Shown here in pieces: positions 35,290 through 44,126 of a stretch of 64,000 nt of DNA. A model generated the notes under the pieces. It was not told where the DNA came from. It saw only the letters and a list, made by a program, of their open reading frames with translations, and did not search any database. A program made the translations under genes and the position numbers. How positions within the stretch are numbered: the first letter of the stretch is position 1; each line of letters opens with the position of its first letter. The stretch comes from Polyangiaceae bacterium (GTDB lineage Bacteria > Myxococcota_A > Polyangia > Polyangiales > Polyangiaceae), in contig JADJRH010000002.1 of NCBI GenBank assembly GCA_016712345.1, forward strand, positions 248,001-312,000, written 5' to 3'.

Positions 35290-37515
35290 CTACACGGCGG
35301 TTGCGCGCTCGATCAACATTCGAAGGATGGGCGGCAGGCGCCGAACGTCACCGGCCACTTTTGCCGCGCCGCTGCCCACCGTCACGCTCATGTTGCATGT
35401 GCCCGAGCGCGGCAGGTGATCCATCCAATACAGATCGACTTTTTCGTCGTGAACCATGCGCCTCACAAGCGGTTCGAGCGGGAGCACAACGCCGTCGCGA
35501 AAGCGTGCGAGGTAACACACGTTCGCAAGGCGAGCCGGACTCTGCAAACCGATGCGCCTTCGCGTGCCCGTCCCAACCGGCCCGGTGTGATCGATAAACT
35601 CCACCGTTTGCACGTCGCCGTAGAGATCGGGTTCGGTCCGTTCAACCGTCACCAATGTCCACGCGCAGAGAGGCCTCAGTGCTCGCAAAAATGTGCGCGT
35701 CATCTGCTCAAATTCAGGCAAATCGGCGGCGGCGCGCGCTTCGTTGTAATAGCCGTGCGCAAAGTTATTTCGCTCCGCCTGCATCAAGTTTGAGAGCTGC
35801 TCGAACGTTTGATTTTGCGCGAGCTTGATTTCAATGACTTCGCGCGCGAGCACTCCGAACGGATCATCTTTTTCGGGAAATGCTTTGGCCGCCGTGCGCG
35901 CAAGTTCTCGCCATGATCCAAGCGCGAGCCCGTCACGTGTACCCATGCGGCGATAAAAATCGACCATTGAGTCAAACGCGGGAGGTGACTCGCCGGGAGC
36001 CACGCGCTTTGAAAAGAGCGCGCTCACAAGCACCGTGGCGATGAAGCGCCACGTGCCTTCGAGAACATCAAACAGCAGTTTCACGCGCTCGATCGCGCTG
36101 CCCGCGTTCACCGCGAGTTGTACACGTCCCGCAATCGGGTACGGAAGCCCACCCGCGAGCGCCGACAAAACGCCGTGCGGATCGTTGCACTCGCGCGACA
36201 GCTCCATCGCGCGTTCGTTGGGATCGACGTTGTGCAAAATCTCCCACGAAAGCGTGCGCCAAAGCTCCATTTTGCCGTCCATGACAGGCGGCCTTCCGTG
36301 CCAATCACATTGCACCGATGAGCCCACCGCGCTCGCGTCGGTTTTCTTCGGAACGTTCACGGCGACAACGCCTTTTGAGATCGGCGCGACAACCGCTCCC
36401 TGGCCCGCGTGACTCGCCACCACAGCGAGCAGTTCCTGCTCAAGCGCCGGCAAAATGTGACTGCCCACCGCGCGCAGAACCGATTGTTCCTCGATCGCAA
36501 AAAGAAGCGTTGTGCGCTTTTGATCCGAAGACATTTGCAACACGTCGTTCGCTTCGCCCAAACGTGTTGCACCTTGTCGATCGCGCAGCGCAATCGCGCC
36601 GCTCGCATTTGCACTCGCGCGCGCTGAAACCGTATCCGACAAGCCCAATGCCTTTGCCGCCGCCAGGGCCATTTCCACTTCTCGGCCCGCGCCCACCGCC
36701 TCGCCGCTCAACAGCCAAAAACCGCAGGCCATTTCCCCAAGGCCAACGCTTTTAAGCGCTTCTTCAAGTTTGCGTGCGCGCTCCGCGAGAGCCTGTGTAT
36801 TGCCCGCCAGCAAGAGGATCACTGACTCATCCGCAACCCCGCACGGGGCCACGACGTCGGAGCGATGAACCGCCATTGCGGCTTTTGAAATGGCCGACTC
36901 TTTTGACGAGGGCGTGGGCGCCGACGCCGTTCCCCCGGATGACAGCGCCGCCTCGGGAGCGCGTGGTGCGCGAACAACGACGAAGCCGCCCTGCTGACGT
37001 CGTTCGAGAAAACTCGCGGTTTCCTGCTCAATGCCCGCGCGACCCAAGAGGCCTGTTGTGGGGTCCACCGCGTCCGCCGGAACTGTCGGCGTCATGTACC
37101 GCCGATCCACAAACGTGGCGCGCATTCCTCCCACAAGAACGAACGCTCCGTGAGTGAGCGGCCCTTCTTCGTTGCGCGAAAGGGATCGCGATCCGACCTG
37201 CACCGGCACGCTGCACTCGTCGCGGCGCTTCAACCACCAACGCGTTCCATCGTGTCGGAATACGGCGGCCAAACGCGACGCCACGTCGGGGTACACAAGG
37301 TCGTTCACCTCGTCGCCCACACGGTCCGCGCGGCCCAACTTCAACGTTCCAAACGGGGAAAGCCGCAGCTCAACAAGGCTGCCGTCGCGCGTTTCAACGC
37401 GGAGTCGATCGGTGCCGCCAACATCCCCTCTCCAAAGCGACTGATTGGCGGCGGCGGAGAGCCACATGGTGGCTCCGGCCATGGTGGGCGCGCTCGCATC
37501 AGGCGGGAGAGGCAT
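35290..37515 (-). CDS. Large cytosolic protein with FHA-like N-terminus
   Basis: 741-residue soluble protein. Residues 40-140 look like an FHA domain: GTLKLGRADRVGDEVNDLVYPDVASRLAAVFRHDGTRWWLKRRDECSVPVQVG...GPLTHGAFVLVG. A middle part begins VDPTTGLLGRAGIEQET and resembles the start of GGDEF-type domains (DPLTGLxNR) but no GGDEF signature is seen, so any cyclase is degenerate. The C-terminal ~450 residues are unrecognised. ATG 37515 starts the protein; the frame is open to 37536. It lies 102 bases after the parvulin gene. Function uncertain, probably phospho-protein signalling. Confidence 0.65.
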   Translation of the reverse strand: MPLPPDASAPTMAGATMWLSAAANQSLWRGDVGGTDRLRVETRDGSLVELRLSPFGTLKLGRADRVGDEVNDLVYPDVASRLAAVFRHDGTRWWLKRRDECSVPVQVGSRSLSRNEEGPLTHGAFVLVGGMRATFVDRRYMTPTVPADAVDPTTGLLGRAGIEQETASFLERRQQGGFVVVRAPRAPEAALSSGGTASAPTPSSKESAISKAAMAVHRSDVVAPCGVADESVILLLAGNTQALAERARKLEEALKSVGLGEMACGFWLLSGEAVGAGREVEMALAAAKALGLSDTVSARASANASGAIALRDRQGATRLGEANDVLQMSSDQKRTTLLFAIEEQSVLRAVGSHILPALEQELLAVVASHAGQGAVVAPISKGVVAVNVPKKTDASAVGSSVQCDWHGRPPVMDGKMELWRTLSWEILHNVDPNERAMELSRECNDPHGVLSALAGGLPYPIAGRVQLAVNAGSAIERVKLLFDVLEGTWRFIATVLVSALFSKRVAPGESPPAFDSMVDFYRRMGTRDGLALGSWRELARTAAKAFPEKDDPFGVLAREVIEIKLAQNQTFEQLSNLMQAERNNFAHGYYNEARAAADLPEFEQMTRTFLRALRPLCAWTLVTVERTEPDLYGDVQTVEFIDHTGPVGTGTRRRIGLQSPARLANVCYLARFRDGVVLPLEPLVRRMVHDEKVDLYWMDHLPRSGTCNMSVTVGSGAAKVAGDVRRLPPILRMLIERATAV

Positions 37516-37617
37516 TGTCGATTCGATTAGCAGCACCGTCGCCGGCTCGGAAGAGCCACGACGTTTGGGGTTACAAAGATATCGTTATCACCCATTTTAC
37601 CGAGTGGACACGCGACC

Positions 37618-38175
37618 CTATTCCGTTCGCAGAATCAGGTGAAATCCGAAGTCCGTTTCCACCACATCACTCATCTGTTGAATTGAAAGTTCAAACGCGG
37701 CATCCGCCCACGGCGGCGCCACATCTCTTCGCTCGACGGTACCCACCGAACCTCGACGCTCGGCAGCTCCGGCTTCTTCCGAATATTCGGTCACGATCGC
37801 ATCAAAATCGGCTCCGCCGAGCATTTTGTCGCGCGCCTCAAGCGCTCGCAGGCATGCATCTTCCCGCGAACGTGTCACCGAGTCCGGGGCGTTTTTTGCG
37901 CCTTTGTATCGAACAAGAACGTGCCTCGCGCCGATCTTCAGCGGTTCATTTTCTTTCTTTTCGCGCACCACACCGGCAATGGCCAAACACTTTTGAGCGG
38001 GCGTTTCGGCGGCGGTTGCGGGTTGAGACTTATCCAACCCCGATTCAGCCTGGGGAGCGGGGGCCGAGCCACACGCGCACAAAGCCAAACTCAACACAAG
38101 CGCGGTTGAGCCGGCGACGTTGTGTACACATTTCCGAACTTGACCTCGCAGAAAAACCAATGGTCGGAGAGGCAT
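37618..38175 (-). CDS. Parvulin-type (PpiC) peptidyl-prolyl isomerase lipoprotein
   Basis: 185-residue lipoprotein. The lipobox LALCAC follows a hydrophobic run. The C-terminal ~120 residues form a rotamase domain: ARHVLVRYKGAK...AREDACLRALEARDKMLGGADFDAIVTEYSEEAGAAERRGSVGTVERRDVAPPWADAAFELSIQQMSDVVETDFGFHLI is family-typical in its spacing, with the conserved AxxH at the start and FGFHLI at the end. ATG 38175 is chosen because GGGA lies five bases upstream; ATG 38181 is close. Acts in envelope protein folding. Confidence 0.85.
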   Translation of the reverse strand: MPLRPLVFLRGQVRKCVHNVAGSTALVLSLALCACGSAPAPQAESGLDKSQPATAAETPAQKCLAIAGVVREKKENEPLKIGARHVLVRYKGAKNAPDSVTRSREDACLRALEARDKMLGGADFDAIVTEYSEEAGAAERRGSVGTVERRDVAPPWADAAFELSIQQMSDVVETDFGFHLILRTE

Positions 38176-38291
38176 ATTCATCCCGCGGGAGGATACGCCC
38201 ACCGACCATTGCCTTTGCTGCATTTTCTACAAATGCGGCCTTTGCGCGACTCAGCCGCGCCAAATGCCATTGTGATCCAATATTCCTTCTT

Positions 38292-38510
38292 TCAGCCGGG
38301 GTTTACATAGGGCGGTGGATCACCGGTTGTCGGTCCCGGGGTCGGCTCCGGAGTGGGAGTCGGCGGCGGAGGCGGCTTATCCGTTGGACCCGGTGTCGGG
38401 CGAACTTGCGCTTGGTGATCGTTCCCCGCCCCGCAGCCCGCGACCATTCCGATCGCGATGGGCCCGAACAGAAGACCGATCACGAGGGCCAGTGAAGCGA
38501 GCTTCTTCAT
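38292..38510 (-). CDS. Small lipoprotein with Pro/Thr-rich tail
   Basis: 72-residue predicted lipoprotein. MKK, a hydrophobic stretch (LASLALVIGLLFGPIAIG) and the lipobox MVAGC are followed by a tail rich in PTP/PPP units. ATG 38510 has a very good ribosome site (AAGGAG six bases before). There is no recognisable domain, so it may be a surface spacer protein. Its promoter region contains the inverted repeat at 38543-38686. Confidence 0.75.
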   Translation of the reverse strand: MKKLASLALVIGLLFGPIAIGMVAGCGAGNDHQAQVRPTPGPTDKPPPPPTPTPEPTPGPTTGDPPPYVNPG

Positions 38511-38542
38511 GGCAGTCTCCTTTTGCCAGAGCCAACTCATTC

Positions 38543-38686
38543 GTGAGTGTCTTCAAACCTGCTGCGCGCCCCGCTGACGCGTCATTGCGTAGCTTCCGGT
38601 GCTCAAAAACTCCGCGTATGTTCCGCTCCGATTCTCGGTCGGACGCGTGATCGGGGCTTGCTCGCGACGGTTTGAAGAACACTCAC
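38543..38686. repeat. Imperfect inverted repeat in intergenic DNA
   Basis: GTGAGTGTCTTCAAACC (38543-38559) is matched at the other end by GGTTTGAAGAACACTCAC (38669-38686), complementary apart from one extra base. Further in, GCCCCG..ACGCGTC pairs with GACGCGT..CGGGGC. Farther out, TTGCCAGA (38523-38530) matches TCTGGCAA (38690-38697). It could fold as one structure, or be a decayed MITE. It sits directly upstream of the small lipoprotein gene. Confidence 0.6.
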
Positions 38687-38797
38687 TAATCTGGCAAGAT
38701 TTGGGCCTAGTTTACAGGCCGTATTCTTCCGAGGATTGTTTATTTCAACCCGCTGGATCTGCGGCGTTCATGCAAAGGCTGCTTTTTTTGCCGCGTT

Positions 38798-40090
38798 TCA
38801 CTTTTCAGGCAGTCGCGTTTCCATCGCCCGCGCAAGCCTATGAAAATCACTGCCCCGTTCAATAAAGCGTACTTCGGTCTTCAGCGTTTCAGGATTCACC
38901 AGTTCTTTGAATGGTACATATCGAAGATCCAATTGACCTGCGACACTCACCATGTGCCCGTCAAGCCCTTGTTCCACAATGGCCCGGTACGCCCCCAATC
39001 CAAGCTGACACCCCAACATCACATCAAACGCGTGCGGTTCAGCGCACCGCGATTCATACCCCAATTGGACCCCTGTCAGCTTTTTCGACTTTCCTGTTCG
39101 CGCCTCGTATCGCTCGCCGGCCACTTTAGCGACCAGCTTTCCAATATCCATTTTTCCAAGGCTGATGTGACCATGTTCATCGCGCCCCACGTCCGCCGTG
39201 ATCGACGTTGGTAAGAGTTCGGCAAGCCCTTCGGCAAGCACCACTGTTCCGTAGTGTTTGCCCCGTGACTCGCGCGCGATAATCAAGTCGACAATCCTCT
39301 CTGCCAGTGCCAAAAGATTGAGTTTGGTTTCGGTGCGCGCGACGGCCCCCGAGCCGTCTTTTACCTCTTCCGCAATAGCAAGTGGACCCACCACATCTTC
39401 CACCCCAATCACCATGTGCGCTTCGCCGGCAACCGCCACCCCGTAAGAAAGCCAGCCCGCCTTTCGGCCCATGGTTTCCACAATGAAATAACTTTTCGTC
39501 GCTTTTGCATCGGCGCGCAGATTTAACAACTCGCGCGCCATCACATCGACCGCGGTGAAAAAGCCGAACGTAAAATCAATTCCACGGTAGTCGTTGTCGA
39601 TTGTTTTTGGCACATGAACTACTCGCACCCTCGGTGATGAAGGGGGTAGTCGCTTCTGTACTTCGTAGAGGTAATTGGCAGTTTTGAGGGTGTCGTCTCC
39701 GCCGATGGATACCAGTGCTTCAACACCCAACGAAGCCAGCCCTTTTACAACTCGGTGGAGCGGTTCTGAACGTGCGGCATCGTCGAGATCCACAGGGCCG
39801 CGTATCTTTTTCCCCGGGTTCGCGCGCGATGTACCAATGATAATCCCTCGCGCGTTTCGCAACCCTTGAAGGTCTTTGTCTCCAAAAACGATGTAGTCCT
39901 TGTTCAGTTCAAGAGGCCTTTTTTCTTCGTCATATTCGATCACGCCCGAATAGCCGTGAAGCAAGCCAATCATCTCTGTTCCGGTGCGCCGAAATGCCGA
40001 CACGCAGGCCGTAATCACAGAATTGGCGGCGGGGGCGGGCCCACCCGAGAAAAGCACAGCAGCCTTTTTGGGACGCGAAGCGACAGTCAT
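38798..40090 (-). CDS. 6-phosphofructokinase, pyrophosphate-type signature
   Basis: 430-residue phosphofructokinase. The phosphoryl-donor loop reads SIGGDDT, with Asp in place of Gly: this is the signature of pyrophosphate-dependent enzymes. VPKTIDNDY has Lys rather than Gly in the PGTIDND motif, also PPi-type. ETMGRKAGWL and QLGYESRCAEPHAFD (substrate binding) follow. A PPi-dependent enzyme can act reversibly between fructose-6-phosphate and fructose-1,6-bisphosphate. ATG 40090 fits; the frame is open to 40183. Second PFK gene lies upstream (see 40238). Confidence 0.93.
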   Translation of the reverse strand: MTVASRPKKAAVLFSGGPAPAANSVITACVSAFRRTGTEMIGLLHGYSGVIEYDEEKRPLELNKDYIVFGDKDLQGLRNARGIIIGTSRANPGKKIRGPVDLDDAARSEPLHRVVKGLASLGVEALVSIGGDDTLKTANYLYEVQKRLPPSSPRVRVVHVPKTIDNDYRGIDFTFGFFTAVDVMARELLNLRADAKATKSYFIVETMGRKAGWLSYGVAVAGEAHMVIGVEDVVGPLAIAEEVKDGSGAVARTETKLNLLALAERIVDLIIARESRGKHYGTVVLAEGLAELLPTSITADVGRDEHGHISLGKMDIGKLVAKVAGERYEARTGKSKKLTGVQLGYESRCAEPHAFDVMLGCQLGLGAYRAIVEQGLDGHMVSVAGQLDLRYVPFKELVNPETLKTEVRFIERGSDFHRLARAMETRLPEK

Positions 40091-40205
40091 GACGCATCGG
40101 TTAGCACCCCCTATGCCCGCGCGAAAGCCCCCTGAAATAAAGGCCTGCGCGACACGCCGGTCGCATCCCATGTACCTTCCCACTCGCGCGCCGCGTCAGC
40201 GGCGC

Positions 40206-40227
40206 CAAAAGTCCGGCAGGACTTTTG
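40206..40227. terminator. Intercistronic hairpin between the two PFK genes
   Basis: CAAAAGTCC (40206-40214), loop GGCA, GGACTTTTG (40219-40227): nine perfect pairs, about 10 bases after the pfkA stop on that strand. It could be a terminator or a stabilising intercistronic stem. No clear U run follows, so function is not settled. Confidence 0.5.
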
Positions 40228-40237
40228 ACACGCGGCA

Positions 40238-41296
40238 CTAGATAGCGAACAGATCTTGCACTTTCGACAGCAGCGCCAGCCTGCTTTTTACGATCTCACT
40301 CGACGAGTCGAGCATCTTTGCCGTTTCGTTGAGCACGTCGCCGATTGGCACAATGTACACAGACGGATCGGGTGAACGTTTGCCAACAGGGAAGTTGGGT
40401 TCCCACGCAAGCATCACGTCACTCACACCCATTTCCGCGCACGTGACCGCGCCGTAGGCCAGCCGCTGAGCAATTACGCGATCGAGCGCAGTTGGATTTC
40501 CACCGCGCACCACGTGTCCAAGAACCGTTTCACGCAGATCGGCCCCCGGTGCATCTTCCGCAAGATGTTCTGACAGGCGCGCGGTGAGTCTGCCGGGGGG
40601 CAAATTCAACCCTTCACTCTTTACAATCAGCGCTCTGTGTTTGCTGCTTCCGGGGCCAAAACATTTGCGAAGTACAGCCCGCAGTCGCTCCACAAGCGCT
40701 TCTTCTTCAGGGTTTTCTTCACCGAACAAAATCGCATCCGCTTCTGCGGCAATCCCCGCTCGCATTGCCAAAAATCCACATTTTCGACCCATCACTTCAA
40801 CAATAAAAACCCGCCTGTGAGCGCGCGCTGTGTCCGCAATTCGATCACACGCTTCCACAATGGTGTTTACCGCGGTGTCCACTCCAATCGCGAGGCCGGT
40901 GTGCCCAATGTCATTGTCGATTGAAGCCGGCAGTCCAACCACTTTGTACGGACTGCCCTGAGCGAGCACATGCGCACCCGTCAATGAGCCGTTGCCACCC
41001 ACAACAACCAGCGCATCCACATTCATTTCAATCAGCTTGGCTTTCGCCCGCGCCTGGCCTTCCGGCGTCATCATTTCAGGGCACCGCGACGAACCCAGAA
41101 TGGTTCCTCCCAAACGCGTAATCCCATCCACAGCGGCGCCGTCGAGCTTTACCGTGTCGCCGCGAAGCAGCCCCGCGTACCCGTGCTTGATGCCGATCAC
41201 TTCGTGACCTCGACCGATGCCGGCAACGCTGACCGTGCGAATGGCCGCATTCATTCCCGGAGAGTCACCACCTGACGTGAGCACCGCAATCTTCAT
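40238..41296 (-). CDS. 6-phosphofructokinase, PfkA-like with GGNGS loop
   Basis: 352-residue phosphofructokinase. TSGGDSPGMNAAIR (residues 8-21) is the ATP-binding opening. The donor loop reads VGGNGSLTGAHVL: Gly at the second position favours ATP, but the preceding Asp, which normally binds Mg, is Asn. PASIDNDIGHTGLAIG replaces PGTIDND, and VMGRKCGFLA follows. HVVRGGNPTALDR is the family's substrate loop. It is not obvious which phosphoryl donor it uses. ATG 41296 (MKIAVLTSGGD). Same strand as the PPi-type gene, 147 bases apart. Confidence 0.93.
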   Translation of the reverse strand: MKIAVLTSGGDSPGMNAAIRTVSVAGIGRGHEVIGIKHGYAGLLRGDTVKLDGAAVDGITRLGGTILGSSRCPEMMTPEGQARAKAKLIEMNVDALVVVGGNGSLTGAHVLAQGSPYKVVGLPASIDNDIGHTGLAIGVDTAVNTIVEACDRIADTARAHRRVFIVEVMGRKCGFLAMRAGIAAEADAILFGEENPEEEALVERLRAVLRKCFGPGSSKHRALIVKSEGLNLPPGRLTARLSEHLAEDAPGADLRETVLGHVVRGGNPTALDRVIAQRLAYGAVTCAEMGVSDVMLAWEPNFPVGKRSPDPSVYIVPIGDVLNETAKMLDSSSEIVKSRLALLSKVQDLFAI

Positions 41297-41397
41297 GGGA
41301 CAATTTCGCACCCGTTTGGCCTCCCGCTGCAAGACGAATTACGCGATCGTCTGCTCTTTCGTGTTTTCAGGTTAACTCTTGGGTAAAGTGTTCCGCC

Positions 41398-42402
41398 ATG
41401 TCCGCTCCGGTTCGCATGGGACACGTTTTGCGTCGGGCTTTTGACCGCGGTGTACACGCGGCGGCCCAAGCCATGTACTCGCTTCCGCGAAATCATCCAG
41501 GCCGTCACGGCGTGCGAGTCGTGCGCGATCTACCCTACCTTCCTACGGGCCTTACCTCACATCTGCTCGATGTGTACATTCCTGAAGACGACCTGCCCCA
41601 AGGACAACTCCGCCCCGCTGTAATGTACATCCACGGCGGCGCCTTTTGCATGCTTTCAAAAGACACCCACCGAGTCATGGCACTGCCCTTTGCCAAACGA
41701 GGGTATGTCGTTTTCAATGTCAACTACAGACTCGGGCCACACAACCTCTACCCCTCACCGCTTGAAGATGTGACCGCCGCTCTCCACTGGGTACTCGACA
41801 ACGCCCGCTCCCACGGCGCCGACCCCAATCGTCTGATCATTGCGGGTGAGTCGGCGGGAGGTAACCTCGTCACCGCTCTAACCTACCTTTCTACCCATCC
41901 GGTAGAAGAGCCTTTTGCGAGAGCGCTTTTTGAGCGAAATCCACCCATCAAAGCGTCCATACCCATCTACGGATTTTTAGACCTTACCCACATGGAGAGG
42001 TTCTTAAACCGTCCGCGCGTGCCAGACTGGGCAAAGCGAGAAGTCATGACCGCCGCCACGTCTTACCTCGGCAAAAATGTTCTAGAGGCCGCTCAAAAGC
42101 ACCCTCTCGCAAGTCCCCTTCGCCTGTTAGAATCGCCGGCCGTTCAAGGGAGTAGGCCGCTTCCTCCCTTTTTTATCGCCTGTGGAACCGCCGACATGCT
42201 TTTGGACGACTCGCGTCGCCTGAAGGTGGCACTCGACAAACGCGGCACCCCCGCAGACCTGCATGTTTTCCACGGTGAGATTCACGGGTTTAACGCCATG
42301 GTTTGGCGCCCTGCCGCCAAAGCAAAATGGCGCGCGCTCTTTCAGTTTCTCAGAAGTGTACACATGGGTCCGCCCGCCCACCAGCACCACGGACACGGTT
42401 AA
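41398..42402 (+). CDS. Alpha/beta hydrolase, HSL-type esterase
   Basis: 334-residue predicted esterase or lipase of the hormone-sensitive-lipase family. YIHGGAFCML holds the oxyanion HGG motif (79-81). GESAGG holds the nucleophile Ser152. GTADMLLDD contains the probable acid and GEIHGF the catalytic His. Substrate likely small acyl esters; family only. A His-rich tail (HQHHGHG) ends the protein. No signal peptide. Divergent from pfkA and converging on the small gene at 42409. Confidence 0.93.
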   Translation: MSAPVRMGHVLRRAFDRGVHAAAQAMYSLPRNHPGRHGVRVVRDLPYLPTGLTSHLLDVYIPEDDLPQGQLRPAVMYIHGGAFCMLSKDTHRVMALPFAKRGYVVFNVNYRLGPHNLYPSPLEDVTAALHWVLDNARSHGADPNRLIIAGESAGGNLVTALTYLSTHPVEEPFARALFERNPPIKASIPIYGFLDLTHMERFLNRPRVPDWAKREVMTAATSYLGKNVLEAAQKHPLASPLRLLESPAVQGSRPLPPFFIACGTADMLLDDSRRLKVALDKRGTPADLHVFHGEIHGFNAMVWRPAAKAKWRALFQFLRSVHMGPPAHQHHGHG

Positions 42403-42408
42403 GGTGCA

Positions 42409-42897
42409 CTAAGCCCGGTAGTCAACAAAGTCTTCAATATCCCAAACGTCTTCGTGCACCGCGGCGTCGTTGCTCAATTCTGAAATGATTGTTTCCGCCG
42501 CGCCGCGCAGCTTCTCGCGCATAGCTTTCAACTTGGCACTTTGGCGCGTCACCGCACGCATTTGCTCCAACGTTCGCCGCGCGTCTTCAATCACCGGCCA
42601 AGTCCCTTTTTCCTGAATCGCTTTGTCGAGCCGCAGAATAACGCGGGTAACAATCGCCTCCAGTTCCATTGTGTTTTGAATTGCCACGGCCTTTTCTTTC
42701 AATCTTTCAAACAGCAACGTTGCCACTGTCGCGGTGACAGGCGTCCAGCCTACCGCGAGACGCACCTTTTCTGGAAGTCTTCGGGCGGTGCGCCGCAACC
42801 CTTCCGCCTTCCTGCGTACGCACCCCCGCTGTGTCGGATACAGATCTCCCAAAAAAAGATCGGCTCGCCCCTGGCAGGCCGGTTGCTCCTGCGCCAC
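42409..42897 (-). CDS. Hypothetical helical protein
   Basis: 162-residue protein with no recognised family. It is largely helical and basic in the first half (RRKAEGLRRTARRLPEKVRL), and its C-terminus is acidic (DVWDIEDFVDY). The start at GTG 42897 lacks a good ribosome site; later in-frame GTG codons are possible. It runs convergent with the esterase gene, six bases between stops. Weakly supported as a gene by codon style only. Confidence 0.45.
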   Translation of the reverse strand: MAQEQPACQGRADLFLGDLYPTQRGCVRRKAEGLRRTARRLPEKVRLAVGWTPVTATVATLLFERLKEKAVAIQNTMELEAIVTRVILRLDKAIQEKGTWPVIEDARRTLEQMRAVTRQSAKLKAMREKLRGAAETIISELSNDAAVHEDVWDIEDFVDYRA

Positions 42898-42981
42898 CCT
42901 GATCTGTCACTTGGCTTCAGTCTTCGAAACTCGCCTTGCCGGCCTCCATGGCCAGGCCCTCCGCTAGAGAAGGAGAAACCC

Positions 42982-43176
42982 ATGCGGCGAAACCACGGCG
43001 AAGACCTCGATTGGTCCTTTGGTGTTCTGCTCGGCGTTGCCGCTTTGGCGGCGGCTTCGCTCGCCGGCCTTGCCGGATATTGTTTCATCAACCAGCTGCC
43101 GCAACACGGCACACACGCGAGTTTCGGCGCGCTTCTCGCTGTTCGACAAGTGCACCGTCTCACTCAACGGCGATGA
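42982..43176 (+). CDS. Small single-pass membrane protein
   Basis: 64-residue protein. A strong ribosome site (AGAGAAGGAG, eight bases before ATG 42982) supports translation. Residues 12-38 (FGVLLGVAALAAASLAGLAGYCFI) form one membrane segment; the C-terminus is basic (RQVHRLTQRR). No family recognised. The larger open frame that contains it starts at 42541 and overlaps the gene on the other strand. Confidence 0.6.
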   Translation: MRRNHGEDLDWSFGVLLGVAALAAASLAGLAGYCFINQLPQHGTHASFGALLAVRQVHRLTQRR

Positions 43177-43276
43177 TCGTTGCGTTGACTCGTTCGCGCG
43201 AAAAGTCGTCGAAAACTTCGCACCAACCGCGGAAACAAACTCAAAATCAATACTGAACGTCCGACGGGTAGATGAC

Positions 43277-43783
43277 CTACCCAAGCACCCGCACGCGCTC
43301 GCGAAGCGGGTATTCTATACAATCGAGCGGACTGCCGTCTTCCCATGCGAGCATGACAAAGTCTGCCGGACCGTCAAGCGCCAAAATGGGATGGTGCCAC
43401 ACGTCGGCGTCATAATTAACGCCCTGACCGGGCCCACAGCGAAACGCGACAAGCTCATCCACATTGGGTGTGCCGTCGGCCAGTGAAGGGGCAACGCACA
43501 CCAGGAATTGTGTACACACCATGGGTAGAAAAGCCTGCGTGGAACACGGATGTTTCTCAAGCAGTATGATTTCAAACGGCAAGGTTTTGGCGAGCGATCT
43601 GAACACCGCCATGTTGGGTGTGGCGTTGGGTCGGGTAGATTTGAGCGCCGCGCAATAGTCCGTGCGCACGGCGGTACCCATGTTGGCAGCCCTTCCTTCT
43701 CGAAGGCCGGCGCTTACCACCTGACCAAAAGGGGCAAATCCAGCGGGTGTGATGGGAATGGCGGTAATTTCGCGCACTGTCAC
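43277..43783 (-). CDS. allA: Ureidoglycolate lyase AllA
   Basis: Splits ureidoglycolate to glyoxylate and urea, the last step of the pathway encoded here. 168 residues. LEKHPCSTQAFLPM is the AllA signature (EKHPxSxQAFxP), and PGQGVNYDADVWHHPILAL is the second conserved block with metal or substrate His residues. VMLAWEDGSPLDCIEYPL ends the cupin-like fold. Starts at GTG 43783, overlapping the uraH stop in a GTGA arrangement. Last gene of the seven-gene urate operon. Confidence 0.95.
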   Translation of the reverse strand: MTVREITAIPITPAGFAPFGQVVSAGLREGRAANMGTAVRTDYCAALKSTRPNATPNMAVFRSLAKTLPFEIILLEKHPCSTQAFLPMVCTQFLVCVAPSLADGTPNVDELVAFRCGPGQGVNYDADVWHHPILALDGPADFVMLAWEDGSPLDCIEYPLRERVRVLG

Positions 43784-44111
43784 GAGCCGCGGTAAGTAGA
43801 AAATCCAAATGGGTTGAGAAGGAGGGGAACATGGTAATGTTGACCTTCTTCGCCCACCAGAAACACAATACTCACTTCAGGGTAGAAGGCCTTTACGTTT
43901 TGGGCCTGAAAGTAAGCGCCCACGGCAAACGTGATACGGTAGGTTCCAATTGCCGGGCTTTCTACATCAGGCCTTTCACGCGCCCGTCGGTGTCGGTCAC
44001 ACCGGCGTTTACCTTTTTCCAACCCACGTCGCTAGACTGTTCCAACACAACTGTCACGCCGGCTGCGGGTTTGCCACGTGTCGTGTCTAAAATGTGTGTA
44101 CTAATCCCCAT
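43780..44111 (-). pseudogene. uraH: 5-hydroxyisourate hydrolase UraH, interrupted by a -1-type frameshift
   Basis: Converts 5-hydroxyisourate to OHCU. ATG 44111 opens MGISTHILDTTRGKPAAGV, the conserved HIUase N-terminus (HILD..xGxPA), and this frame continues through TDTDGRVKGLM to TAG at 43962-43964. The other half lies in a different frame: SPAIGTYRITFAVGAYF, FYPEVSIVF and YHVPLLLNPFGFSTYRGS, the C-terminal signature. Adding one base near 43965-43970 restores a ~110-residue protein of normal length. It may be a sequencing error, a true mutation or a programmed shift. It overlaps allA and follows the alc-uraD gene by 15 bases. Confidence 0.85.
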
Positions 44112-44126
44112 GGCACAAACCTTTTT

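Noticed and set aside
37515..38495. 326-codon plus-strand open frame across the parvulin gene
   Set aside because: Antisense to a recognisable rotamase lipoprotein; Arg/Pro/His-rich, no motif.
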